Source: Streptomyces sp. CNH099
Lineage (GTDB): Bacteria; Actinomycetota; Actinomycetes; Streptomycetales; Streptomycetaceae
Length of the DNA: 64,000 nucleotides
Assembly (NCBI GenBank): GCA_000514715.1
Contig: KI911459.1
Location: 731,276-795,275 of the forward strand
Direction: 5' to 3'
Shown here: piece after piece, positions 1 through 8,110 of the stretch
Layout of the letters: each line of letters starts with the position of its first letter
Numbering within the stretch: position 1 is the first letter of the stretch
Notes under the pieces: model-generated
The model's database searches: none
What the model was told of the DNA's origin: nothing
What the model saw: the letters and a program-made list of their open reading frames with translations, nothing else
Made by a program: the position numbers and the translations under genes

Positions 1-527
1 AGGTGGCCGCGTACCACGGCACGCAGGTGGAGTGGACGACGACGTCGCCCGACGACCTGGCCCGGGTGGCGCGCATGGACGGCACCGTCTTCGGCGGCGA
101 CGGCCGCGGCGGCTTCATCATCCCGGAGTTCTCCTCCGTCTTCGACGGCGCCGCCGCCTTCTCCCGGCTCACCGGCCTGGTCGCACGCACGCAGCTCACC
201 CTCAGCCAGATCGACGCCCGCATCCCGCGCGCCCACGTGCTGCGCCGGGACCTGGCCACCCCGTGGGCCGTCAAGGGCATGGTCATGCGCCGCGTGGTGG
301 AGGCCGCGGGCTCCCGGGACGTCGACACCACCGACGGCGTGCGCGTGGTGGAGGCCGACGGCCGCTGGGTGCTGGTGCTGCCGGCCCGCGCCGAGGCGGT
401 CACGCACCTGTGGGCCGAGGGCCCCGACGAGGCGTCCGCCGAGGCCCTGCTCGACGAGTGGGCTGCAGTTGTCGACGGAGGCGTCGACGGCGGCGGCGAC
501 GGGGCCGGGGACGGGAGCGGCGACTGA
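1..527 (+). CDS. Mannose-1-phosphate guanylyltransferase / phosphomannomutase, C-terminal part (5' partial)
   Basis: Only the last ~174 codons are in the window; the frame is open to the left edge, so the GTG at position 3 is probably internal. The residues fit the end of the alpha-D-phosphohexomutase part of the actinobacterial fusion that joins a nucleotidyl transferase to a phosphomannomutase. A helix-rich stretch ending in TPWAVKGMVMRR is followed by a final domain with VLPARAEAVTHLWAEG, at the place of the phosphate-binding loop. A Gly/Asp-rich tail follows. The predicted role is making GDP-mannose or mannose-1-phosphate for glycans. It is placed here partly because this gene precedes the DUF881-sbp-DUF881 cluster in other Streptomyces (from memory). 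The N-terminal catalytic part cannot be seen. Confidence 0.7.
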   Translation, partial: VAAYHGTQVEWTTTSPDDLARVARMDGTVFGGDGRGGFIIPEFSSVFDGAAAFSRLTGLVARTQLTLSQIDARIPRAHVLRRDLATPWAVKGMVMRRVVEAAGSRDVDTTDGVRVVEADGRWVLVLPARAEAVTHLWAEGPDEASAEALLDEWAAVVDGGVDGGGDGAGDGSGD

Positions 528-599
528 CGCGGGCACAGCGGAGCGAGAGTTCACCCAACCCAGGGGTCGCGGCACCGTAGGGCCCGGGGGCGTGCAACT

Positions 600-1502
600 A
601 TGTCCGGCATGCCGCAGCAGCCCCCCGAACGGAGCAGCGCACCGGCACGCCCCCGTCCGGACGCCTCCATGTCGCTGCTGACCCGGCTGATGGACCACAG
701 CCTGGACGACGGGTACGCCGAGGCCGCCGCGCGCCACGGCACCCGCCCGCGCGGCGAGCGGCTGCCGCAGCTCCTGCGCGGGCGGGCCTGGCTGGCCGCC
801 GGCCTGGTGCTCACCGCGCTGGTCCTCACCGTCGGCGCCGCCGAGGCGCGGATCGAGGCCCCGGACCTCGCCCGCGAGCGCGAGGAGCTGATCGACCGGG
901 TCGAGGACCGCACCGCCGCCGTGGACGACCTCGACCGCACGATCGAGCAGCTGCACGAGGAGGTGGCCGACCGGCAGCGCGAGGCGCTGGCGGAGCCCGG
1001 GAGCGACCGGGCGGCCCTGCTCGCGCTGCTGGCCGGCGCGGACGAGGCCGAGGGCCCCGGCGTACGCCTGGTGGTGGACGACGCCGCCGACGCCGGCACC
1101 GGCGGGACCGGCGGCCCGCGCAGCCCGACGAGCTTCGCGGACGACGGCCGGGTACGCGACCGCGACCTGCAGCGCATCGTCAACGGGCTCTGGCTCGCCG
1201 GCGCCGAGGCGGTCTCCGTCAACGGCCGCCGGCTCACCGCGCTCTCCGCGATCCGCGCGGCCGGGGACGCCATCCTGGTCGACAACCGCCCGCTGGCGCC
1301 GCCGTACACCGTGCTGGCGATCGGCGACGGCGAGCGGCTGCTGGAGCGGTTCCGGGAGAACGCCGACGGCCGCTACCTGGACGCGCTCCAGGACAACTAC
1401 GGCATCAGGGCCGGCCTCTCCGTGCGCAACGACCTCCGGCTCCCGGCCGCCGCCGGCCTGTCCGTACGCCACGCAGAACCGAAGGAGAACAACCCCTCGT
1501 GA
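600..1502 (+). CDS. DUF881 membrane-anchored coiled-coil protein (first copy)
   Basis: A 300-residue protein with a charged cytoplasmic N-terminus, one membrane segment at about residues 63-82, a coiled coil at about 88-130 and a DUF881 domain in the C-terminal half (VNGLWLAGAEAVSVNGRRL, then a conserved IGD region). ATG at 600 is the first start; ATG at 609 is also possible. The stop overlaps the next start as GTGA. The DUF881-sbp-DUF881 trio is conserved through Actinobacteria next to the GarA and FtsR genes, which suggests a cell-envelope or division role, but the function is not established. The second copy at 1828 has the same layout, so the pair probably arose by duplication. Confidence 0.85.
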   Translation: MSGMPQQPPERSSAPARPRPDASMSLLTRLMDHSLDDGYAEAAARHGTRPRGERLPQLLRGRAWLAAGLVLTALVLTVGAAEARIEAPDLAREREELIDRVEDRTAAVDDLDRTIEQLHEEVADRQREALAEPGSDRAALLALLAGADEAEGPGVRLVVDDAADAGTGGTGGPRSPTSFADDGRVRDRDLQRIVNGLWLAGAEAVSVNGRRLTALSAIRAAGDAILVDNRPLAPPYTVLAIGDGERLLERFRENADGRYLDALQDNYGIRAGLSVRNDLRLPAAAGLSVRHAEPKENNPS

Positions 1503-1831
1503 TCGCCGTACTGGGTCTCGTGGCGGGAATCGTCATGGGCCTCGTCGTCCAGCCCGTGGTGCCGGCGGGCCTGGAGCCGTACCTGCCCATCGCCGTCGTC
1601 GCCGCGCTCGACGCGGTCTTCGGCGCGCTGCGGGCCATGCTCGACGGGATCTTCGACGACAAGGTCTTCGTGGTGTCGTTCCTCTCGAACGTCGTCGTGG
1701 CCGCGCTGATCGTCTTCCTGGGCGACAAGCTGGGCGTCGGCGCGCAGCTGTCGACGGGCGTCGTGGTGGTGCTCGGCATCCGGATCTTCTCCAACGCCGC
1801 CGCCATCCGGCGGCACGTCTTCCAGGCGTGA
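1499..1831 (+). CDS. sbp: Small basic protein, DUF1290 family membrane protein
   Basis: A 110-residue hydrophobic protein with about three membrane segments (IAVLGLVAGIVMGLVV; a central amphipathic stretch around LDAVFGALRAMLDGIFD; and VSFLSNVVVAALIVFLG to the C-terminus). The size and the central motif match the Sbp/DUF1290 family. The GTG start overlaps the stop of the preceding DUF881 gene by four bases, and its own stop overlaps the next start, so the three genes should be translationally coupled. The family is always found with DUF881 proteins; its biochemical role is unknown. The name refers to the historical small basic protein family and not to a measured charge here. Confidence 0.85.
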   Translation: MIAVLGLVAGIVMGLVVQPVVPAGLEPYLPIAVVAALDAVFGALRAMLDGIFDDKVFVVSFLSNVVVAALIVFLGDKLGVGAQLSTGVVVVLGIRIFSNAAAIRRHVFQA

Positions 1832-2775
1832 TGCCCGTGTCCGACGAGACCCCGCCGCACTCCCCGCGCCCCGGCGACCCGCCCGCCGCGTACCCGGAGG
1901 GCACGCCCGGCGCGCCGTCCGCGCCGCCGCACCGGCCCTCCGTACCGCGACCGCCCGTACAGCGGCGGCCGCCCCCGCCGCAGCCGCCCCCCGGGCCCCC
2001 GCCCGAGCGCGCCGCGTCCCCCGCGCCGCCGCCCGCCGCGCCCGAACCCCGGCCGGGCGCCGGCCGGCGCCGCCTGGTCGACGCGGTGTGGCCGCCCCGG
2101 CTGACCCGCTCGCAGCTGATCGTCGCCCTGCTGCTGTTCGTGCTCGGCCTGGGCCTGGCCATCCAGGTCCGCTCCACCGGCGAGTCCAGCGCGCTGCGCG
2201 GCGCCCGGCAGGAAGACCTCGTCCGCATCCTCGACGAGCTGGACGACCGCACCCAGCGGCTGGAGGACGAGCGCGAGCGCCTGGAGGACCAGAAGGCGGA
2301 GCTGGAGAACAGCTCCGACCGGGCGGAGGAGGCGCGCCGGCAGACGGAGGCCAAGGAGCGCGAGCTGGGCGTGCTGGCCGGCACCGTCGCCGCCGAGGGG
2401 CCGGGGATCGAGATCACCGTCCGCGGCCCGGAGGGCGCGGTCGAGGCGGACATGCTCCTCGACACCATCCAGGAGCTGCGCGCGGCCGGCGCCGAGGCGA
2501 TCCAGATCAACGGCGTGCGCGTGGTCGCGGGTACGCACTTCGCCGACGCCGGGGAGAACGACGTGGCGATCGACGGCCGCCGCGTCTCCCAGCCGTACGT
2601 CTTCCGCGTGATCGGCCGGGCCGAGGACCTGGAGCCCGCGCTGAACATCCCCGGTGGGGTGGTTCAGACCATGGAGGAGGAGCAGGCTACGGTGTCCATC
2701 GAGCCCCGGGACACCGTCATCGTGGACGCCTTGCGGCGGGCGAAGCGGCCTGACTACGCTCGGTCGTCGTCGTGA
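1828..2775 (+). CDS. DUF881 membrane-anchored coiled-coil protein (second copy)
   Basis: A 315-residue protein. Residues 1-80 are proline-rich and low complexity. One membrane segment lies at about 97-114, a long Glu/Arg coiled coil at about 130-182, and the DUF881 domain at about 185-300 (EGPGIEITVRGP, LRAAGAEAIQINGVRVV). The start could be GTG 1828 or the directly following ATG 1831; both overlap the sbp stop. Its layout matches the gene at 600, but the long proline-rich cytoplasmic arm is specific to this copy. Neighbours put it with the division and cell-envelope genes conserved in Actinobacteria. No enzymatic motif is visible. Confidence 0.85.
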   Translation: MMPVSDETPPHSPRPGDPPAAYPEGTPGAPSAPPHRPSVPRPPVQRRPPPPQPPPGPPPERAASPAPPPAAPEPRPGAGRRRLVDAVWPPRLTRSQLIVALLLFVLGLGLAIQVRSTGESSALRGARQEDLVRILDELDDRTQRLEDERERLEDQKAELENSSDRAEEARRQTEAKERELGVLAGTVAAEGPGIEITVRGPEGAVEADMLLDTIQELRAAGAEAIQINGVRVVAGTHFADAGENDVAIDGRRVSQPYVFRVIGRAEDLEPALNIPGGVVQTMEEEQATVSIEPRDTVIVDALRRAKRPDYARSSS

Positions 2776-2841
2776 CCTCTGGGTTACGGGGGGGTCGACG
2801 CATCGGTTGCGGTCGCGTAGGGGAAACTGTCCGGGGGTTGT

Positions 2842-2860
2842 GGACGTTCAGTGAATGTCC
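2842..2860. repeat. Inverted repeat upstream of FHA gene
   Basis: GGACGTTCA and TGAATGTCC flank a single G, with eight of nine positions complementary. It lies in the 157-bp gap between the second DUF881 gene and the FHA gene, about 73 bases before the GTG. It could be an operator for the FHA promoter or a weak terminator for the upstream operon. No T-run follows, and the near-palindromic spacing favours a protein site. Confidence 0.4.
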
Positions 2861-2932
2861 GGTGCCGCTGATGCGCGTGTCGAGTGACCTGCTCGAACAT
2901 GGGCCTGTCCGACGGTCAAGGGGAAATCGCCC

Positions 2933-3760
2933 GTGAAGTTGTTCGCTAAGTTGTTCGGGAGGGGCTCGGCGGAACGGCCGGGTCGGCACCGCGCCGCGTC
3001 CCAGGGCGGCGAGGCCGGCGAGCGTGCCTTGTACCGCGATCAGGCGCCTCCGCCGTCCGGCGACATTTCGGGTGGTCAGGGCGAGTCTTATGTTGACCCT
3101 GCCGCGGCGGGCCGCATAGGTTTCGGGGAACCATCAACCTCGAGTGCGGGTGGAGGGTTCGGCTCGGACCCGCATGCGCCCGATGCCGCCGCGGGCGTTC
3201 CGCAGCAGGAGGGTCAGTCCATGGACCTGCCGGTATGCAACAGGTGCGGAGCCCGCAACGCGCAGGCGAGCCGGTTCTGCTCCAACTGCGGCGCCCCGCT
3301 GCGGGCCGGTGCGTCCGAGCGCCCGTCGGAGACCACCACCACGATCTCCATCTCGGGCCTTGAGGCCTACGAGGCCGAGGTCGCCGCCGGCGGCGGCCAG
3401 ACGCTGCCCCCGCTGTCGCCCGAGGCGCAGGCGGCCGTCGACGCGCTGCCGCCCGGTTCCGCGCTGCTCGTCGTCCGCCGCGGCCCGAACTCCGGCGCCC
3501 GCTTCCTGCTGGACAGCGAGCTGACCACCGTCGGGCGCCACCCGCAGAGCGACATCTTCCTGGACGACGTCACGGTCTCCCGGCGGCACGTGGAGTTCCG
3601 CCGGATGCCGGACGGACGGTTCTCCGTCTCCGACGTCGGCAGCCTCAACGGCACGTACGTCAACCGCGAGCGGATCGACGAGGCCGAGCTGACCAGCGGG
3701 GACGAGGTGCAGATCGGAAAGTTCCGGCTGGTGTTCTTCCCCAGCCGGCACGCCGCCTGA
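2933..3760 (+). CDS. garA: FHA-domain signalling protein, GarA/OdhI-like, with N-terminal zinc ribbon
   Basis: A 275-residue cytosolic phosphothreonine-binding regulator. Residues 102-119 form a four-cysteine zinc ribbon (CNRC ... CSNC). Next is an ETTT motif at 133-136, the position where GarA/OdhI proteins are phosphorylated by Ser/Thr kinases. The FHA domain spans about 175-265 with GR(201-202), SRRH(216-219) and LNGTYVN. In mycobacteria and corynebacteria the orthologue controls 2-oxoglutarate dehydrogenase and glutamate metabolism; that role here is inferred. The GTG start has an AAGGGGAA ribosome-binding site. The N-terminal ~100 residues plus zinc ribbon make it much longer than mycobacterial GarA, as in other streptomycetes. 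Next gene: FtsR-like MerR, 34 bp downstream. Confidence 0.88.
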   Translation: MKLFAKLFGRGSAERPGRHRAASQGGEAGERALYRDQAPPPSGDISGGQGESYVDPAAAGRIGFGEPSTSSAGGGFGSDPHAPDAAAGVPQQEGQSMDLPVCNRCGARNAQASRFCSNCGAPLRAGASERPSETTTTISISGLEAYEAEVAAGGGQTLPPLSPEAQAAVDALPPGSALLVVRRGPNSGARFLLDSELTTVGRHPQSDIFLDDVTVSRRHVEFRRMPDGRFSVSDVGSLNGTYVNRERIDEAELTSGDEVQIGKFRLVFFPSRHAA

Positions 3761-3794
3761 CCTGGCGGGAGAAGACGACCACGGGACGGAAGCG

Positions 3795-4508
3795 ATGGGC
3801 GACACCCCGAGGGGCGGCACCGCCGCCCCGGAAGCGGACCGGCCGGACCGCGGCCGGGCGCGCGACCGGCAGCTGAGCATCGGGGGCGTCCTCGCCGTGC
3901 TGCGCGAGGAGTTTCCCGAGGTCACCATCTCCAAGATCCGCTTCCTGGAGTCCGAGGGGCTCGTGGAGCCGCGGCGCTCGCCGGGCGGCTACCGCAAGTT
4001 CGGCGCCGCGGACGTCGAGCGGCTCGCCCGGGTCCTGCGGCTGCAGCGGGACCACTACCTGCCGCTCAAGGTCATCCGCGAGCAGCTGGACGCCGAGCCC
4101 GCGGACAGCGCCCCCGCCGGTGCCGCGGCGGCGCCCCACGATCCCCGTGTCGACCGCGCCGCGCTCCTGCGCACCGCCGCCGTCGGCGAGGAGGAGCTGG
4201 CGTCCTGGGAGGAGTTCGGGCTTGTCGCCGCGGACGCCGACGGGCTCTACGACGCGGACGCCGCCGCCGTGGCCCGCCTCGTCGCCGAGCTGGGCAGCTA
4301 CGGGCTGCAGGCGCGCCACCTGCGCGGTCTGAAGGCCGCCGCGGACCGCGACGCCGGCCTGGTCGAACAGGTCGTCGGCCCGCTGCGGCGGCACCGCAGC
4401 CCGCAGACGCGGGCGCACGCGGAATCCACCGCAGAACGCCTGATCGAGCTGTCCGCGCGGCTGCACGCGACCCTCGTACGGTCCTCGCTGCGGGTCTCCG
4501 GCGGCTGA
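3795..4508 (+). CDS. ftsR: MerR-family regulator, FtsR-like
   Basis: A 237-residue regulator. The N-terminal winged helix begins around residue 32 (LSIGGVLAVLREEF) and contains VTISKIRFLESEGLVEPRRS followed by GGYRKF, the MerR recognition helix and wing. An Ala/Glu-rich middle follows, and then a C-terminal region with LARRLVAELGSYGLQARHLR-type helices (the order is typical of FtsR/Rv1828 proteins). No cysteine cluster for metal binding is seen. Established knowledge: the C. glutamicum orthologue activates ftsZ and the gene is conserved beside garA. The binding target here is not visible. It follows the FHA gene closely and is probably co-transcribed with it. Confidence 0.85.
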   Translation: MGDTPRGGTAAPEADRPDRGRARDRQLSIGGVLAVLREEFPEVTISKIRFLESEGLVEPRRSPGGYRKFGAADVERLARVLRLQRDHYLPLKVIREQLDAEPADSAPAGAAAAPHDPRVDRAALLRTAAVGEEELASWEEFGLVAADADGLYDADAAAVARLVAELGSYGLQARHLRGLKAAADRDAGLVEQVVGPLRRHRSPQTRAHAESTAERLIELSARLHATLVRSSLRVSGG

Positions 4509-4549
4509 CCGGTCCGGTGCCCGACTACCCAAAACCGCCGGGGTCGGCC

Positions 4550-4555
4550 TAGGGT
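4550..4555 (+). promoter_or_regulatory. -10 hexamer for leaderless bifunctional-nuclease mRNA
   Basis: TAGGGT ends seven bases before the GTG at 4562, the spacing expected when transcription starts at the start codon. No Shine-Dalgarno sequence precedes the GTG. The -35 region is not recognisable, so confidence is moderate. Confidence 0.45.
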
Positions 4556-4561
4556 TGCTGT

Positions 4562-5032
4562 GTGAACGAGCTCGACGTTGTGGGTGTCCGGGTGGAAATG
4601 CCCTCGAACCAACCGATCGTTCTCCTGCGTGAAGTGGGCGGCGACCGGTACCTCCCCATCTGGATCGGTCCGGGGGAGGCGACGGCGATCGCCTTCGCAC
4701 AGCAGGGCATGACCCCCGCACGCCCGCTGACCCATGACCTCTTCAAGAACGTGCTGGACGCCGTCGGCCAGGAGCTCGCCGAGGTGCGGATCACCGACCT
4801 GCGGGAAGGCGTGTTCTACGCCGAGCTGGTGTTCGCCGGCGGCACCGAGGTCAGCGCCCGCCCGTCGGACGCCATCGCGCTCGCCCTGCGCACCGGCACG
4901 CCGATCTACGGCAGCGAAGGAGTGCTCAACGACGCCGGTATCTCGATCCCGGACGAGCAGGAGGACGAGGTGGAGAAGTTCCGCGAGTTCCTCGACCAGA
5001 TCACGCCCGAGGACTTCGGCACCAACCAGTGA
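4562..5032 (+). CDS. Bifunctional nuclease family protein (BFN, DUF151)
   Basis: A 156-residue single-domain protein. It opens MNELDVVGVRVE, then LREVGGDRYLPIWIG, then EATAIAFAQQG, the hallmark BFN core. The middle contains LRTGTPIYGSEGVL, and the C-terminus is an acidic tail (EDEVEKFREFLDQITPEDFG) containing a UVR-like helix. The family has DNase and RNase activity in plants and occurs throughout bacteria. Its actinobacterial role is unclear, although the gene is conserved between the two MerR genes. The GTG start is supported by the family N-terminus and by a -10 hexamer that implies a leaderless transcript. Confidence 0.85.
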   Translation: MNELDVVGVRVEMPSNQPIVLLREVGGDRYLPIWIGPGEATAIAFAQQGMTPARPLTHDLFKNVLDAVGQELAEVRITDLREGVFYAELVFAGGTEVSARPSDAIALALRTGTPIYGSEGVLNDAGISIPDEQEDEVEKFREFLDQITPEDFGTNQ

Positions 5033-5130
5033 CCGCCGCCCGCGGTAGCCCGCCCGGCCCTACCGCACGGGCGCCGGGGGCAAACCACCCGTAGGGTGAT
5101 GAGCACCCGGCGTGCCCCGTGTGGCGTTCG

Positions 5131-5159
5131 TTGACGCGCCCGGGGCGACTGCCTACCGT
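5131..5159 (+). promoter_or_regulatory. HrdB-type promoter for second MerR gene
   Basis: TTGACG (5131-5136) and TACCGT (5154-5159) are separated by 17 bases, a good vegetative sigma-70-type promoter. Transcription should start near 5166. This rules out start codons upstream of it and points to GTG 5191 as the start of the MerR gene. Confidence 0.7.
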
Positions 5160-5190
5160 CGGGAGGCAGGTCAGGGAGCGGGAGGTCGGC

Positions 5191-5790
<600 letters not shown>

Positions 5791-5886
5791 CGCCCGGTCC
5801 GTACCGCCCGTACGGCGCCGGCACCACCGGCCCGTACGTCGCCGGCACGGTCGGCGCACGGGCGCCGGCGGGCCGATGTCGTACCC

Positions 5887-7284
5887 ATGGGGGACCATCG
5901 CGGTGTGAGAAGCGCGCCGTCCGTCCTGCACCTGGACATGGACGCGTTCTACGCCGCCGTCGAGCAGGCCGCCAAGCCGAGCCTGGCGGGCAAGGCCGTG
6001 ATCGTCGGCGGCCTCGGCCCGCGCGGCGTGGTGTCCACCGCGTCGTACGAGGCCCGCGTCTTCGGGGTGCACTCGGCGATGGCCATGGGCATGGCCCGGC
6101 GGCTCTGCCCCAACGCCGCCTTCCTCGTCCCGCGCTTCCGGCTCTACCAGCAGGTCAGCGGCCAGGTCATGGAGCTGCTCGGGGAGCTGTCGCCGCTGGT
6201 GGAGCCGCTGAGCCTGGACGAGGCGTTCGTCGACCTGGAAGCCGGCGGCACACCGCCCGACCAGGACGCGCTGCGGGGAGTGGCCGAGCGGCTGCGCGCG
6301 GACATCCGCGGCGTCACCGGCCTGACCGGGTCCGTCGGGCTCGCCGCCTCCAAGATGCTCGCCAAGGTCGCCTCCGAGCTGGCCAAGCCGGACGGGCTGG
6401 TCGTGGTCCCGCCGGGCGGCGAGCGGGCGCTGCTGGGGCCCATGAGCGTGCGTACGCTGCCCGGCGTGGGCCCCGCGACGGCGGACACGCTGCGCCGGGC
6501 CGGCATCACCACGGTCGCGGAGGTGACGGAGGCCGGCGAGGACGAGATGGTGCGGCTGCTGGGCAGGGCGCACGGCACCGGGATCCACGTCATGGCGCTG
6601 GGCCGGGACGAGCGGCCGGTGGTCGCGGACCGGGACGCCAAGTCCGTCTCCGTCGAGGACACCTTCGACGTCGACCTCACCGACCGGATCCGCATCCGCA
6701 CGGAGGTCGGGCGGCTGGCGCGGCGGTGCGTGGAGCGGCTGCGCCGCGCGGGGCGCTCCGGCCGCACGGTGGTCCTGAAGGTCCGGCGGTACGACTTCGC
6801 CACCCTCACCCGCTCCGAGACGCTGCGCGGGCCCACCGACGACCCGGCCGTGGTCACCGAGGCGGCGCTGCGGCTGCTGGACGGGGTGGAGACGGCCGCC
6901 GGGGTGCGGCTGCTGGGCGTCGGCGTGAGCGGTCTGGCGGACTTCACACAGGAGGACCTGTTCGCGCAGTCCGGTCAGGCCCCGGAGGTGCAGCACGGGC
7001 CGGTGGACGCCGACGGCCCGGTGGCGCTGCCGCCGCCCGCCCCGCCCGCGCCTCCCGGGCCGCCCGCCGCGGCGGAGCCGGAGCCGGCCGCTCCGCGCTG
7101 GCTGCCGGGTCTTGACGTGCGGCACGCCGAGCACGGCCCCGGCTGGGTGCAGGGCAGCGGCGTGGGCCGGGTCACGGTGCGGTTCGAGGTGCCGGGCTCG
7201 AAGCCCGGGCGGGTGCGCACGTTCGCCGCCGACGACCCGGCGCTGGAGCCGGCGGACCCGCTGCCGCTGGTGCCCGGCGGCTGA
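5887..7284 (+). CDS. dinB: DNA polymerase IV (Y-family) with C-terminal Tudor-like extension
   Basis: A 465-residue translesion polymerase. Catalytic acidic residues are D17 and D19 (LDMDAF) and D111-E112 (SLDEAF). F21 is at the steric-gate position. Helix-hairpin-helix residues PGVGPATADTLRRAGI lie near 190-205, and the little-finger domain runs to about 355 (VLKVRRYDFATLTRSET). A proline-rich linker (~375-398) leads to a further ~65-residue domain (DVRHAEHGPGWVQGSGVGRVTVRFE ends this block) that resembles the Tudor-like tail of UvrD/PcrA helicases and is not part of the E. coli enzyme. No obvious beta-clamp motif was seen at the extreme C-terminus. Role: bypass of DNA lesions. Confidence 0.93.
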   Translation: MGDHRGVRSAPSVLHLDMDAFYAAVEQAAKPSLAGKAVIVGGLGPRGVVSTASYEARVFGVHSAMAMGMARRLCPNAAFLVPRFRLYQQVSGQVMELLGELSPLVEPLSLDEAFVDLEAGGTPPDQDALRGVAERLRADIRGVTGLTGSVGLAASKMLAKVASELAKPDGLVVVPPGGERALLGPMSVRTLPGVGPATADTLRRAGITTVAEVTEAGEDEMVRLLGRAHGTGIHVMALGRDERPVVADRDAKSVSVEDTFDVDLTDRIRIRTEVGRLARRCVERLRRAGRSGRTVVLKVRRYDFATLTRSETLRGPTDDPAVVTEAALRLLDGVETAAGVRLLGVGVSGLADFTQEDLFAQSGQAPEVQHGPVDADGPVALPPPAPPAPPGPPAAAEPEPAAPRWLPGLDVRHAEHGPGWVQGSGVGRVTVRFEVPGSKPGRVRTFAADDPALEPADPLPLVPGG

Positions 7285-7689
7285 TCAGTCGTCCGGCCCG
7301 GCGACCTCGCCGAAGTCGCGGTCCCGGGGCTGCGGCTCCTGCCCCTGCCCGTGCGAGGGGGCCTTGGCCACGTCCGGCGGCAGCGCCAGCCCGTAGTGGT
7401 GGTAGAGCTGCAGCTCCTGCCCGGGGGAGAGGTGCCGCCCGACGCCGAAGCCCGGCGCGGCCTTGATCAGCTCCCGGTCGTAGGGCACCCGCAGCCCCTC
7501 GTCGGCCAGCTCGCTCGGCCCCAGCGGCACGAACGCGTCACGGTGGAACAGGCCCGTGCGCACCGCCGCCCACTGCGGGGTGCCGGTGGCGTCGTCGAGG
7601 TACACCTCGTCGACGGTCCCGAGCTTCTCGCCGCTGCTGTCGTACGCGCGCACGCCGATCAGGCTCCGGGGGTCGATGTCGGTCTGCAC
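7285..7689 (-). CDS. PRC-barrel domain protein
   Basis: A 134-residue protein on the minus strand. It starts MQTDIDPRSLIGVRAYDSSGEKLG, then VDEVYLDDATGTPQWAAVRTG: the beta-barrel seen in RimM and photosynthetic reaction-centre H subunits. An amphipathic part follows (PYDRELIKAAPGFG), then HLSPGQELQLYHHYGL, and a charged tail. GTG 7689 is chosen because GGGAGG lies four bases upstream; GTG 7701 in frame is an alternative. It ends against the dinB stop with no gap, so the two genes converge. Members often act in stress or RNA-related roles; the function is unknown here. Confidence 0.8.
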   Translation of the reverse strand: MQTDIDPRSLIGVRAYDSSGEKLGTVDEVYLDDATGTPQWAAVRTGLFHRDAFVPLGPSELADEGLRVPYDRELIKAAPGFGVGRHLSPGQELQLYHHYGLALPPDVAKAPSHGQGQEPQPRDRDFGEVAGPDD

Positions 7690-7846
7690 GGTGCCTCCCA
7701 CGTCTCGTCACAGCTCCCGCTGCCTCCACGTAACGGCACAACGCGCCCCGCGGCCACTCGGCGGGCGCCGCAGGGCGCGCCGGCGTACGCGCCCGCATCG
7801 GGCTGCGCGGGGGCGTGCGCTGGTACGCTGACCGTGGCTGCAGACC

Positions 7847-8053
7847 CCGTGCGGGAGAGTCCTCCGCCCGCCAGACGGAGGCGCCGAAGGAGCAACTCCT
7901 CCCCGGAATCTCTCAGGCCCCCGTACCGCACGGACGAGGTCACTCTGGAAAGCAGGGCGGGCCGCACGCGGCCCCTCCTCACCGACGGTGCAAGCCGGCG
8001 CCCCGAAGCGGGCCGGCGGTGAAGCTCTCAGGTCCGGATGACAGAGGGGGAGG
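7847..8053 (+). ncRNA. Tandem glycine riboswitch
   Basis: Two consecutive glycine aptamers lie in the gcvP leader. Aptamer 1 (~7847-7932) has GGGAGAGTCC, GAAGGAGCAA and AATCTCTCAGGC. Aptamer 2 (~7941-8053) has CTCTGGAAAGC, CACCGACGGTGCAAGCC, GGTGAAGCTCTCAGGTCC and the GATGACAGAGGGG closing strand. A short linker of about ten bases joins them, the usual cooperative arrangement. The riboswitch ends ~58 bases before gcvP. A -10-like TACGCT lies at 7824-7829. It should switch on glycine cleavage when glycine is abundant. Confidence 0.93.
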
Positions 8054-8110
8054 CCGTACGGGTGCCCGGCACAGGGGCATCCGCGAAGGTCCGTGCGACC
8101 AGGAGGCCCC

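Noticed and set aside
5119..5190. Longer start for the second MerR gene
   Set aside because: A consensus promoter (5131-5159) lies inside the extension and GGAGG precedes GTG 5191.
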